Below are positions 53,500 through 64,000 of a DNA stretch of 64,000 bases, piece by piece. The position numbers and the translations under genes were made by a program. The DNA is from Blastomussa wellsi. Its lineage: Eukaryota > Cnidaria > Anthozoa > Scleractinia > Plerogyridae. Within the stretch, counting starts at the first letter, position 1, and each line of letters opens with the position of its first letter. Under the pieces are notes generated by a model. It was not told where the DNA came from and did not search any database. It saw nothing but the letters and a program-made list of their open reading frames with translations. The stretch lies in NCBI GenBank assembly GCA_947652115.1, contig OX393562.1, forward strand, positions 8,998,874-9,062,873, written 5' to 3'.

Positions 53500-54977
53500 C
53501 AAGTAAAGCGCGCGATCAGAGAAAACAGGGATGAGTTCTTTGAGTCTGCTAATATCGAGTTCAAGAACAACCCCAAACGTCTCTGGTCAATATTAAAATC
53601 TCGCTCAAAGTCGCGCAACATACCACAAAGTGTCTCCATGGCAACTGGTAACCTACGTACAACCGCTGACATTTTTAATAACTATTTCACTTCAGTGTTC
53701 TTTGTTCCTCAAGAGGACAAAGTAGATAGCGGCGCAGGGAAATTCCCTGCTGCAGAAGCCCCTTTACTGATGTTGTGTTGCACGTCGGTGAAGTTGAGGC
53801 TGTCCTAAAATCACTAGACCCAAACATCCCGGCTAGAATCCTGAAGGAAACAGCCACTACTATTGCTCCATCACTATGCAAGCTGTTCAACAGGTCTCTG
53901 GGGGAAGGCTGCATACTGTCTGAGTGGAAATTGGCCAATGTTGTACCTGTCTATAAGAAGGATGAAAAAGATCATGTTGAAAACTATAGGCCTATCTCCC
54001 TACTTTGCATTATTTCCAAAGTCCTCGAACGTTGCGTCTTGAATCGCATCAACGACCGATTAGAAGATCTGATTGCAGACTGTCAGCATGGGTTTCGAAG
54101 TGGACGTTCCTGTGTCACAAATCTACTGGAGACCCTAGATTTCATCGGTGCTATTCTTGATAGAGCTGGTCAAGTGGATTGTGCATATTTAGACATGTCC
54201 AAAGCCTTTGATAAGGTTAGACACGACCTCTTTATGGAAAAACTGCAGGATGCTGGTTTCGGAGGGAACCTGCTCACATGGTTTCGCGTGTATCTCTGTG
54301 GCAGGTGCCAACGTGTCACCGTACTAGGCGCGAAGCCCATCTGTACAAGCTACGAGGTTAATGGCTGTACCATCAAGTCCTGTGAAGTAGAGCGTGACCT
54401 GGGCGTCTCCTTGGACTGTGACTTGACTTGGCACGCCCAAGTCTCTCACCAAGCTGCATGTGCAAACAAGTTGTTAGGTTTTGTTTGGAGGAACTCTAGG
54501 TTTATTCACAGTACTTCCGTAAGTCGCACATTATACCTTGGCGTCTGGGCGCCCCAAGGCATTGAACTAATTTCTAAACTGGAAAGTATCCAAAGACGTG
54601 CCACCAAATTCATTCTTTGCTTGCCTTTTTCAACAAATATCTCTTACAAAGAAAGACTAATGTCTGTAAACCTACTTCCTGTGTGCTACTGGCATGAGTT
54701 ACTAGATCTAGTATACTTTTACGGCTACGCATTTAAGGCTACGCATAATATGATTTACTTAGATCCGTCTGTTGTTCCCTTCGCGTGCGAATGCACGCGA
54801 AGGACCCGTATATCCGTAACGAACTCTCAATCTTTTGTGCCTAAAAATTGTAGGACTTCTACCTTTCAGATATCTTTTTTCATTAGAACAACTAGAATCT
54901 GGAACCTGCTTATTTCTAGAATTGACCTAGATAATGTTACTTTTGAGAACTTTAAATCTGTTCTTTACGGTTATTAG
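53500..54977 (+). pseudogene. LINE C reverse transcriptase with the catalytic core deleted
   Basis: It has the fingers region (ENYRPISLLC, QHGFRSGRSC) and AYLDMSKAFDKVRH. It then jumps from RVTVLGA directly to the post-catalytic LGVSLD region. The GVPQGS and FADD motifs that belong between them are missing, an in-frame loss of about 100 residues. A frameshift near 53,770 precedes this part. It cannot polymerise DNA. Confidence 0.75.
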
Positions 54978-55269
54978 TCGCAGGCTCTAGCAATGAATTA
55001 TGACCCGGACTCTCCAAGGAGCTTCAAAAGTATTTGTTTGAAATGTAACACAGCCAGGTTTTTAGACCAAGAATTTAGCTGCTGCATGTGATTTAGATTG
55101 CTACTTTTATACCCTTTATATTTTGGGTCCGCAGTAATTGGCTTTAGCTGTTGGGGTGCCCCTGCCCAAGTATTTTAAGTTTATTAGTGTATTGTTCCGT
55201 TCTTATTACTAGTGTTTGTTGTTGTTGTTGTTGTTCTCTGTATTCTTTAGGGAGGGGGGTGAATAGGGG

Positions 55270-55350
55270 TATGCAAATCCGCTGATCCGCTATAATTTGA
55301 TAACCAAATCCGTCAATCCGTTAAAAAAAAATCGTAAAATCCGAATCCGT
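55270..55350. promoter_or_regulatory. Subterminal ATCCG motif cluster, left end
   Basis: Six ATCCG motifs, arranged as three pairs, lie within 85 bases of the left terminus. The same motif recurs at the right end. Confidence 0.6.
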
Positions 55351-55474
55351 TTGCTACTTGTCAAGTGGAAAGGTGAAAAACGCACCTTGAGCTGTTGTGT
55401 GTTAGCTAAACAATTTTTCAAAAACGTTCTGACACTTTTTATGGATTTTTAACTGCTAACTAAAATATCAACCC

Positions 55475-58400
55475 TTACATTAGAAATCTGCTGTTGATCC
55501 TGACTTGTCGTCCAAAGCGTGTCGTGGCTCCTAATAGGAAAGTGGACCGTCTGTCAAGTTCAGGAATGCTTGAATCTCCATCATCTGGTTCCTCGTCTTC
55601 GTCTGTACTTGAGTCGTACTCTGGGACCTCCTCCACATTCTCGGGGTCACTTTCGCCTGTTTCAACCTCCTCCTCGTTTACTTCAGAAGACTCTGAACCT
55701 TCAGACAAGGCCAAGTCGACTCTGTCTTCAGATATCTGAAGCTGTCTCTGATAGATCATTTCCGGCATCGTTCCATGTCTAGCCATGGTTGTTTCCTGAC
55801 GGTTTGTTCTTTGCCGAACGGCAGCTCCATACGTTAAGGCATAATTACGCATTTCTTCCACTGACTTTTCTGAGAGTTTTGCTACTGGGAGCTGTGGAAT
55901 AGAGGGAAGTGAAGCTAAGGGAATTTCATGTTCTGGGTCAGGGTACCAGGAGCTCTTTTCACTGGTGTAATAATACACTGTCGAAGACGAGAGCCGTTTA
56001 GTACTCTCTTTTATAGTATTTCCAAGGTCTCTGCAGTATTCCTTTTTTGATAGCAGCGGATGTTTGATGTGGCTGGTAGAGTGTAGGTGTTCAACGTCAA
56101 GGGTCATGCAGCTTAGAAGATTAGTGGCATCAAAAGAAAGAGCGGAAAACAGTGACCTCATTCTGTCCAATCCCCAGTGTAGCATATCGACCGACCTCAC
56201 AGTTACTGCAGAAACCGTGCCTTGGGGTCCATTCAGTGTCATCTTGGAGCATTCCGGTACAGAGCGAACTGACTTTTCATACTCAGCGAGTATTTCTTTG
56301 CATTCCTTGACCTTTTCTGTAGCCTCTGGTAAGGTTCTTGGTGGAGGAGATTGTCCCTTCTTATGCACAGAGAAAGCATCGTACAGCTTGCCAACGGACT
56401 TTAAAAATCTCGCTGTTTCGGAAAGAGGCGTGATTATTTTCAACGAGTTTGATTGAGCGTCGCAAATATATATGACGGAGTCAAACTCAACACAAATACC
56501 AATCGGTTGCTTGAACTGGCATTCCAAGACGGGACCATCTTGACTTCCTTCAACTTTGGTTCCAGCAAATAGCTGAACTGTTCCTTCCTCGTCAATTTTG
56601 AAGAGACTTGCTTCTTCCTGATCTGTCAAAAGGATCCCTCTCTGAAATGGCGCAACGGTGCATAGCGCGTTTTGCGATTTGTAAACGACTTGGCTTTTAC
56701 AGGAGGCGAGTTCTATTAGAGTTATGCCTTGATTGTGTGAAACAAACAACTTGTTGTTGTTCACGCAAAGGCTGACAACAGAATTCCAGTCGTCCCCATA
56801 GCCAATGATGCGTTGGACATTTATGGCACATACCCCATATCCGTCATACTTGAGCTGTGCACTATGTATTCTCTTGGAATGTGAGTCTGCTAGGAAGACA
56901 AGCTGTCGGTCAACTAACGCGATCGCCTGAATGTGCGCTTCGATAGCCTTGTCCATGAAGTTTACTTGGTGTTTGTCATGTCCAAGTGATGCATATTCTT
57001 CCTCTTTCCCCTTGAGAAATTTGCTTGCTTCTTTGCGTACCTCTGCCAGTGTTCCAGTAAATGGCAAGCCAAAGCGTTCTTTCAGAGTATTTAAGCATTT
57101 AACTGATGTTATCTTGCTTGAAATCAGGTACACATGGTTGTCCTCAAGTTCGACGATTAAGACAGGACCATCCGACGAGTTCAAAAACGCGACGTTGTTC
57201 TCACAGTGTACTTGAGTTGAAGCAAGATTTTTCTTGATTATAGATATTTTGTCGACAGGACTATGTAGACGGGCGCGGTAAAGAGTGGAAGAAGCCAATT
57301 TGCTGTCCCATGAAAGAAACAGAAGCCATCCAAAGTTTGCAATGGAGACACTAATTGGAGACGGGTACATGCCCAGGCGGTTGTTGTCGGTGAATTTATC
57401 AAGCTCTGGAATTAGAGTGTGGCAGACATAACCAACGCTTGACAGGAAAGAAGTTAACCGATCACTGCATAATGTTAAGACTGCCGAAGGGTCTTGGCGG
57501 TCCTTATTCTTCACATGGTCATTCCGTGGTATAAGCTTTCTTACTTTAGACATAGTATCGAAAGTAGAGCGGTTTCGTAGAGTGCGAAGCAAACCAATGT
57601 TGCTACGCTCATTGTTCAGCTTGAGCCACCAGTTGCTGAATGACGCTTTCAAACTTTTTCCCACATGCATAGAGTCAGGTAGTACAGTGAAAAGAGAGAT
57701 TTCAGGATCCATATTCCCTTCTTCTATACTTTTCCTAATCATTTCAAAAGCGCCCTTGTTGCCTGTCTCGCAATCTGCCGTGGCAGCAAAAATCGCTCGC
57801 TTGACACACTTTTCATTCTGCTCAAGGCAAGTCGCGCAAGCACGTAGAGATGAATGGTGGCTTACTTGACCTTTCTCTTTGCACTCACCACACACGTCCT
57901 TCATGTCAAAGCAGGTCTGGCAAAAGCTTTGGCAATGTTCAAAGCATTTTCCAAGTATGCTCTTTGATGACGAAGCCCGACTTTGGCAAGATTTACAAGT
58001 TTGTAAGATCTTCACCTGTTCTATCAACACATTGTGGAATGACTCTGCCGTTTTCCCAGACTTCGTGGAGTACTCAACTGCACAAGGTAGGCTACACTTA
58101 TTGTCAATGCTTGTGACAGAGGAGACTATTGCTTCGGTGACAAGGTTTTTCTTTAAAAAATCTGCACTTGGCTTAGGGTTCTTTCTTACGTAATCAATGT
58201 CAATGTTGAATGTTAAACCGACATTTTCTTTAAGTCGTTCATCAAATTCAATTGCCGGTTTAATAGCTGTGCCATCGTTTGCTAGGCAGCAAGGATACAC
58301 AGTCAAATAACTTGTCTCCACGATAGAAACAGCATGAAATGTCTCCATGAGCACGATTTGTCCTATCGAAAGTGGCTTCCACACTCCAGGCTCATTGGTA

Positions 58401-61064
58401 TAACCAGCTTGGTGTTTAAGGCACGTCTTATAAGAAGGGCCTCCAAGATTCATTCGCTTTTCGTTGGCAGGATCAAAGTGACTCCCTCTTCCCTCACTGC
58501 GGTTCATGGGACCTCTAATAAAGCATGCAACCTTCCTTCCTCCCAAGTAAGTAATTGTGTTAAAAAATTCGATGACTTCTTTGTCGTACTCGTGCAAAGG
58601 ATTGTAATGAATTTCTACTACATCTTTCAAAAATTTGTAGAGAATTCGGGTTCTGTCAATTTTTCCTATGCGAATCAGCTCATTCAGTTTAACACACACA
58701 GGATCGGCCATTTCTACGCCATATAACAAGGAGGTATTATCATCTTGGTCAAAGTCACTATCAATGTCCCTAGGGCCCTCTGTAATTGGACTTTCAACTT
58801 CCTTTTGCCCCACTTCGCTGTTACTCTCTTCGCTGTTACTATCTTGGCTATCATTCTCTGTTGACTTCTCACTCTCTTCACCCTCGTCACTCCAATCAAC
58901 GTCACTTTCCGACACGTTTCTATAATCGGATTGAAGCAGGACAAAACAAGTAGTTAAAGTCAGAATTTTAATAACATATTAAGCTGTTACAACAATGGTT
59001 CAATTGACTTCAATTTACCTTAAAAATAGTTATGGTAAATCAAAACAGGGTGACCAGAATGAATTCCATGTCATAATAAAATACACAAACGTTCAATAGT
59101 GAAAAACCAAGGCCGGAACAAAAGACGAACTCTATTCCTGTTTATTTACAAGGTGTACAAACCCCCTGTTTGACGCTATTTTGTTTTCATCAGTAATGTA
59201 AACAGGGCAAAACATAGAAGGGATTTACAAGTCTATGTAGTGTATGCATGTGTCCCTCACACATGTATTTTAGTATCGTTTGACTAGAAGACAATGGTTT
59301 ATTAGTTACTCTGTTTCTCTATCTGAGACATCTGAGTTGTCAACGTCAGAGTCTTCTGTAGGTTTCGACTTCTTGCTTGAACTTCCCGTCTCAGTCTCTT
59401 CAGGCAGTGACCTCTTCTTTGTTTTAGTGAATTTCAATAGTGATTGAGTCTCCTTCTTGTGCCTTGCATACCTCCCTTCACATCGATCATAATGGGCTAA
59501 AATAAAACAAGGACACATTCGCAACATTAAATTTTTCAGAACCGGAATTTTCTCATAGCGCGGGTGTCGAGGGGAATACGGTACACGTGCTTCCTAACGA
59601 GGGCAGTTCATGGTCTGTCCTCGAAGAATTGAATATTTTTTCTGCTTTGCTCTGTGCTCAGTTCGGTGACAAGCCACATACAAACTTTGTATGACTCTAA
59701 TTTTGCTTTGCCTCTGACGATAACTTTAACATATATTCTATTCCAATATATTAAACATTAGAACAACTTCAAATATAAGAGTATCATTAAAGACAGCTTT
59801 ATGGAAGTTCCCTTGCCCATCATAGAAAAATAAGACAAAAAAGAAATGCCCATACCTGTTCTAAATTTTTTGATGATTCCAGCATGCGCTCGGTCAAACT
59901 CAATTTGTCGCTCCACCCCACATACGCCATATTTTATGTGATATGGCCATTCAACTATTTTTCCTTTACATCTAATGGTCGTTTTGATCGAGGAAACAAC
60001 AACTTTGCTTCCTTTAAGCTTCTGTAGTTCTGCAAAGTAGATATATAAAATTGTGAGGGTTCACATAACCTGAGAATTCTGAATAACTTGCGACGGTCTG
60101 CGAATACCGTCATAGTCGTCAAACCACAAGGACAACAAGAGACATTCGAAGAACACAGTTAGCTTTTTGTTTGTTAGTTTTTTTTTGTTTTTGTTTTTTT
60201 GTTTGTTTGTTTGCACGAGCAGATAGGACAGAAAGACAACTCACCTTCATTAAGCTTTTGAATTTGGTCATCAGAAAGAACTTTGGATGGTACCTTCTGG
60301 TCCTTCTGGGGAGCTTTAGCTGTAACGACCGTAACGGTCGTAACGTCACTTGACCCTTCATTGGTTTTCGTGCTGATAACAATTGTTGGAGCTCTCTTGC
60401 CAAACAGTAACTTAATTGGATAAACATTAACTAAAAGGGAAATAAAAATAAATATCATCAGAAGAAATCCCAGAAACTTGATAAAGTCGATTTGCGATTA
60501 CATAGTTTTTATTATGTAATGTCATTATGAGATATTTTTATGTAATCATTGCACACTCCGCTTAAATCTGTCCATTATTGCAGGTATATTGATACTTCTT
60601 TCCTACTTACTTAACAGCTTATCAGTTCCATTTAAAATTGATGGCATTTCAAGTTCCAACTGCTTGTCAGTGTCAATGGTATATCTTTCTTGACGTCCAG
60701 ATACACGAGAACCCCTGTTGAGCTTGATGGCAATATTTTCACCCAAACCAAGCTCTTTTGCTGTGGAGTCCAATGCAGCAAACTCACTAAATAAAATAAG
60801 AAAGCGACAATTTATAAGGCAATTTAAACACCAATATGCTTTAGAGACCTTTGAATCAATTTCCATTAGCCACAAAATTACAGCTTTGCCTGTTAAACGT
60901 TTTCAAAAATAAAAAACTTACCACACGTGTTTACGAAGCTTGATCACACTTTTCCACGTTTCGGAATCCACTTGGCAGCGAAATTTATTTTTTTGAATGT
61001 AATCATCGCCTTTGGCCCCTTCATTGTAAAAGAATGCAACGCATTCTATTGTCATCAACTCCAT
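55475..61064 (-). CDS. Six-exon gene of the DNA transposon: zinc-finger/NHL-like protein, about 1,436 aa (candidate transposase)
   Basis: Exons on the minus strand: 61064-60922, 60786-60611, 60430-60245, 60029-59856, 59496-59310, 58919-55475. Every intron is GT-AG, all phases agree, and the total of 4,311 bases is divisible by three. The start is ATG 61064; the long last exon has no ATG at its 5' end, which is why splicing is needed. The protein has a globular N-terminus, a Ser/Asp/Glu-rich linker around exons 5-6, a Cys-rich zinc-binding region near residues 597-660, an NHL-like six-bladed-propeller stretch near 1,090-1,130 and an acidic tail. ADCETGN near 671 and PDSMHVGKS near 704 resemble the first and second acidic motifs of RNase H-fold transposases, but this is tentative. 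Its position alone between perfect TIRs argues for a transposase role. Confidence 0.75.
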
Positions 61065-61554
61065 TATTACCTATTGAACAAGAACATATAACTGAGTGGA
61101 ATCGGCGTACCGGCGACAGTATACCAGCATGGTCGGCATGTACCACGCGGTTCGCTCAAAGGTCGACAACCAATGCTTTAGAAATGTACTTAAAATGCGT
61201 CCAAGTCAAAGATCTAAGTCAAGGGTCATCCTTCAGATCACTTACCAAATGTAATCTTTCAAAAACTCCCGGGAAAACTGGACAATAACAGCGCCAAAGA
61301 CCATAGCTTTCCAATCGAGCCAATCGCAACCAGCACGATACAGGGTCATACAGGTCATACAGTGTCACGGTCATCACGGATAAGAGCGCGAACACAGCAG
61401 ACTTCCCGCTGGCAACATGTCACAGCGTCCTGCTGGCCATAGTGCGTTACTATTTCCCTGATGCGTGACATGCAGTGAGTCTCGTCCGTGACAAAAAAAA
61501 GTCCAGAAACAACGCATTTCTGACGTTCGTTCAGATCCACGATCCACGATCCGA

Positions 61555-61703
61555 ACTTCCTGACAAGAAAAATCCAAAATCCGGACCCAAATAATTGATC
61601 GAACCGCGAACCGCTGCAATTTCAGGATCAGAAAATCCGTTAAAATTTCGCTCTGAATCCGAAATCCGGGCAAAATAATTTGCAGAATCCGCCGATCCGT
61701 TGG
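61555..61703. promoter_or_regulatory. Subterminal ATCCG motif cluster, right end; upstream region of the gene
   Basis: Six to seven ATCCG motifs lie within 150 bases of the right terminus, in the upstream region of the six-exon gene. They could bind transposase and also regulate the gene. Confidence 0.55.
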
Positions 61704-61762
61704 CCTATTCACCCCCCTCTTTAGGGCAAAGCTAATAAAATATAATAAAATAAAATAAAATA

Positions 61763-62720
61763 GACTTCTTTTTAATTGCACAAAACTTGTCAAAACACGT
61801 GAAAAGTACCGGGATTAAAACCTTGATAGCTCCTGATTGTAAAACAGTTCATCTTTGTTTATCATGGCCAAACAATCCTCTAAGGGGACCAGGGTATTGG
61901 AAGTTTAATAACACCCTATTGAAAGATGAAAACTACACAAATGAAATCTGTGAACTTATACCTAGACTATGTCAGAAATACGAATCTTTGATGGACAAAA
62001 GATTAGAGTGGGAACTAATTAAAATGGAAATTCGTTGTAGCACCTTGTCTTTTGCAAAAAGAAAAGCCAAGTCTTCTTTTAGGCGGGTAGAAATTTTTAA
62101 GCAATTTGAAGATCTTGACTACAAAATTTGTAACAGTGATAATTTAACTAATATTGGCCATATCTTAAACAAGTAGGAGAACCTTAAAACAGAGATGCAA
62201 TCAATATACAAAGAAAAAGGACACGCGGCGATTTTTTGATTGAAATGCCGATGGATAGAGAAAAACGAAATTACAACAGGAATAGAATCACTGAGCTTAA
62301 AACAGACGATAATGTTAAATAAATTCTATTTGGGTTGCTTCCTACTTCGAGCTCTTCAATTGTAAACAATGCTCTGTTGAGCAAATTCAACTATGCTCTG
62401 TTATATATGCGTTACTATATTTACACCAGCAAACTTCATAATAGACCAATAACTCTCCCAGACTTCGTTAAAAAAAACTAAATACCAAATACAATGTAGA
62501 AAACATAGGTTGGACTGTATATTTCGCTGGTTAATAAGAGGATGCTCCTTCAGGACATCACAGTCGAGGCCCATTAGGTAATGTTAAGTTGCCTACTGTT
62601 TCTCTTTTATATCGTTGTGATTTTGGTCTGAAATGTATTGTTTGAGTTAAATTAGTTTATTTATTTATTTTTCTCTCTGTATGTAATTGTTTGTAATGCG
62701 GATAAAGTTTATCAAAAAAA
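61763..62720 (+). pseudogene. LINE B ORF2 remainder and 3' end
   Basis: DFFLIAQNLSKHV and IAPDCKTV complete the L1-type endonuclease. GPGYWKFNNTLL and WELIKMEIR follow. After 62,176 the sequence falls into short frames and the reverse transcriptase is missing. The last 200 bases are the LINE 3' end with an A-tail. Confidence 0.7.
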
Positions 62721-62853
62721 ATCTAATAGCTCTGTGGGGTGAAGAAAAAATGGGGTGAAGCTGCAATGTAGTTTGTGATCAACGCGATCTAGTGATCGAG
62801 CAAAATTTCCTAAAACTCCTGCATATTCTCTGGAAGCTGATTTCTTCGTCAAA

Positions 62854-64000
62854 ATGGCCCTCGACACAGAGCAAGCAGAAGTGCTGCAGTTTGTGTCGGC
62901 AGGCCACAACCTTTTGATGACTAGGCAGGCCGACGTTGGAAAGTCAAGGCCAGTGACAAGCGTTTTGCAAGATTGTGAATCCAGAAATCTTAAAGTTGCC
63001 GTGGTTTGTTCGAGCGGAATTGCCTGTACGGTTTACGGCAGTGGATTGGCGTCGACTGTTCATTCATTTTATGGTCTCGGAAAGGTAGATCTGTCAGTCA
63101 AACTTGTTCTAGAGAGGTCAATGGCCACTGCTAGCCTTGTATGAAGGATTCATGACGTGGATGTAATAATTTGGGACGAGCTGAGCATGTCCAGCTCAAG
63201 AATTTTGGAACTTGTGAATACTTTGCACCACAACATTGCAGACGATGGTAACTTGTACCCATTTGGCGGTAAACAGCTGGTGTTAGTGGGGGAATTCCTG
63301 CAACTAATTCCTGTGCCAAGCAGATTTGATGACGGGGTATTCATGTTCAATTTGTTTGTTTTCAGTGCAGCAGTCTCACATTGGATCCAACTGATACGAC
63401 TGATGAGACAATCACCGGACCGTCAAGTTTGCCTTTGCATTACAGCAAATTTGACTTGGAGAATGCATGCCTGAGATTGCGAATTACTTTGCAGGGCGAC
63501 GTTGGAAAGTCAAGGCCAGTGACTTCCAGTGGCCTTGCATTTTGCAAGATTGTGAATCCAGAAATCTTAAAGTCGCCGTGGTTTGTTCGAGCGGAATTGC
63601 CTGTACGGTTTCATTACAGCAAATTTGACTTGGAGAATGCATGCCTGAGATAACGAATTACTTTGCAAGCCTTTCAACTTGGCAACTTGACCCCAATTTT
63701 AATGACGAGGCAACACATATTTTTTAGAAAAAGCCCCAACCATTCTCCACAACAGAGCGATTGTAGACAACCTCCCAGGAGAGTCTATTAGGCTGAAAGC
63801 GGAATATGAAGGAGAGACTGGAAATATGAAATGGCCGGGAGAGGACACTGTCATACTGAAAGAAGATGTGGAACAAGAAAGACACATTGAAGAATGGGAC
63901 AATGGGAGTGTTAGTGGGAATGAATGAGAATGAAAATGCCCTAGTCAGATTTGAGAAGGAAGGAACTGAAGATTGGAAAGGAAGCTTGGACCAACACCGA
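62854..64000 (+). pseudogene. Pif1-like helicase relic, scrambled (runs off window)
   Basis: The N-terminal part has a decayed Walker A (RQADVGKS), then VCSSGIACTVYG, a stop, then IIWDELSMS (Walker B) and GEFLQLIPVP (motif III). After about 63,430 segments are repeated out of order: 62,925-63,036 recurs at 63,491-63,611, and 63,438-63,493 recurs at 63,612-63,667. From 63,690 the later part of the helicase resumes (NDEATHIF, IVDNLPGES, MKWPGEDTV) with a frameshift. It resembles Pif1-like relics that I recall as common in cnidarians, and is unlike the intact virus-like helicase at 7,949. Confidence 0.65.

Larger units (their letters stand above)
55252..61719. mobile_element. 6,468-bp DNA transposon with 16-bp TIR and TTTAGG duplication
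   Basis: The left end GAGGGGGGTGAATAGG (55,252-55,267) is matched perfectly by its complement at 61,704-61,719. TTTAGG lies directly outside on both sides (55,246-55,251 and 61,720-61,725). The flanks join into a continuous LINE C 3' tail, which confirms a clean insertion. Just inside each end are about six ATCCG motifs, often in pairs, which are candidate transposase-binding sites. The element carries a single six-exon gene. A 6-bp duplication is reported for few eukaryotic DNA transposon groups (Polinton, IS3EU, Dada), and these ends match none that I know. The frame is complete, so activity may be recent. Confidence 0.85.
53412..61762 (+). mobile_element. LINE C: 5'-truncated CR1/Jockey-like LINE, interrupted by a DNA transposon
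   Basis: A 5'-truncated ORF2 (from 53,480) and a 3' UTR run to 55,251. After the DNA transposon, the LINE tail GCAAAGCTAATAAAATA with AATAA repeats completes it to about 61,762. It lies inside the LINE B endonuclease. No clear target duplication. Confidence 0.75.
51703..62720 (+). mobile_element. LINE B: L1-like retrotransposon, interrupted by LINE C
   Basis: It is flanked by the 13-bp target duplication ATCTAATAGCTCT at 51,690-51,702 and 62,721-62,733. It ends in a short A-run preceded by GATAAAGTTTATC. It carries an L1-type ORF1, the first part of an endonuclease ORF2 up to 53,411, then LINE C, then the rest of the endonuclease from about 61,763. Most of the reverse transcriptase is deleted after 62,176. 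Confidence 0.85.

Noticed and set aside
55475..58915. The 1,146-codon frame as a single-exon gene starting at GTG
   Set aside because: No ATG lies between the upstream stop and the acidic start. A good splice acceptor and five upstream exons in matching phase explain it better.
59306..59308. TAA taken as the end of a small upstream gene
   Set aside because: A GT donor two bases before it removes the TAA by splicing and keeps the acidic Ser/Asp/Glu-rich frame continuous into the next exon.
1..64000. tRNA, rRNA or other structured RNA genes
   Set aside because: I looked for B-box-like GTTCGA-type motifs and conserved rRNA stretches and found none that I could support.

Overview
The window reads as animal (metazoan) nuclear DNA, most likely a cnidarian and probably a stony coral. 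Most of it is AT-rich, without bacterial operons, and packed with degraded transposable elements of kinds I associate with anthozoan genomes: LINEs, a DIRS-like tyrosine-recombinase retrotransposon, a Tc1-like relic, Polinton-like genes, foldback elements and a short palindromic MITE. Host assignment is inference from repeat types, not from a marker gene. I saw no tRNA, rRNA or CRISPR array.

Bases 1 to about 16,100 are different. They hold thirteen tightly packed, intron-less genes on both strands, with short overlaps, visibly higher GC and few breaks. The set contains a divergent family B DNA polymerase, a Pif1-like helicase, a serine/threonine kinase, two RING-type proteins, a GRF zinc-finger protein, a coiled-coil protein ending in a C2HC zinc finger, and two secreted or membrane cysteine-containing proteins. 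This is the gene content of a large nuclear-replicating DNA virus. I cannot place it in a named family. It continues past the left edge, and one membrane protein gene carries a frameshift. It may be an endogenous viral element or the end of one.

Bases 16,200-24,450 hold two tandem, decayed copies of a Polinton-like gene block (capsid-like protein, hydrophobic protein, zinc-rich protein), plus the N-terminal part of a protein-primed-type PolB. The blocks are separated by palindromic junctions. A LINE 5' fragment follows, itself broken by a third palindrome.

Bases 24,450-51,690 are mostly AT-rich non-coding DNA with minisatellites and relics: a Tc1-like transposase, an SF3-helicase-like gene split by a nearly full-length Jockey/CR1-type LINE, a LINE 3' end, a DIRS-like element, several inverted-repeat elements and a Ulp1-like protease fragment.

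Bases 51,690-62,733 are a three-level nest. An L1-like LINE with a 13-bp target duplication is interrupted by a CR1-like LINE. That LINE is interrupted by a 6,468-bp DNA transposon with a perfect 16-bp terminal inverted repeat, the 6-bp duplication TTTAGG, and subterminal ATCCG motifs. The transposon carries one six-exon gene whose exon phases all agree and which encodes about 1,436 residues with zinc-finger and NHL-like regions. This gene and its element are the best candidate here for an undescribed system. The window ends in a scrambled Pif1-like helicase pseudogene.
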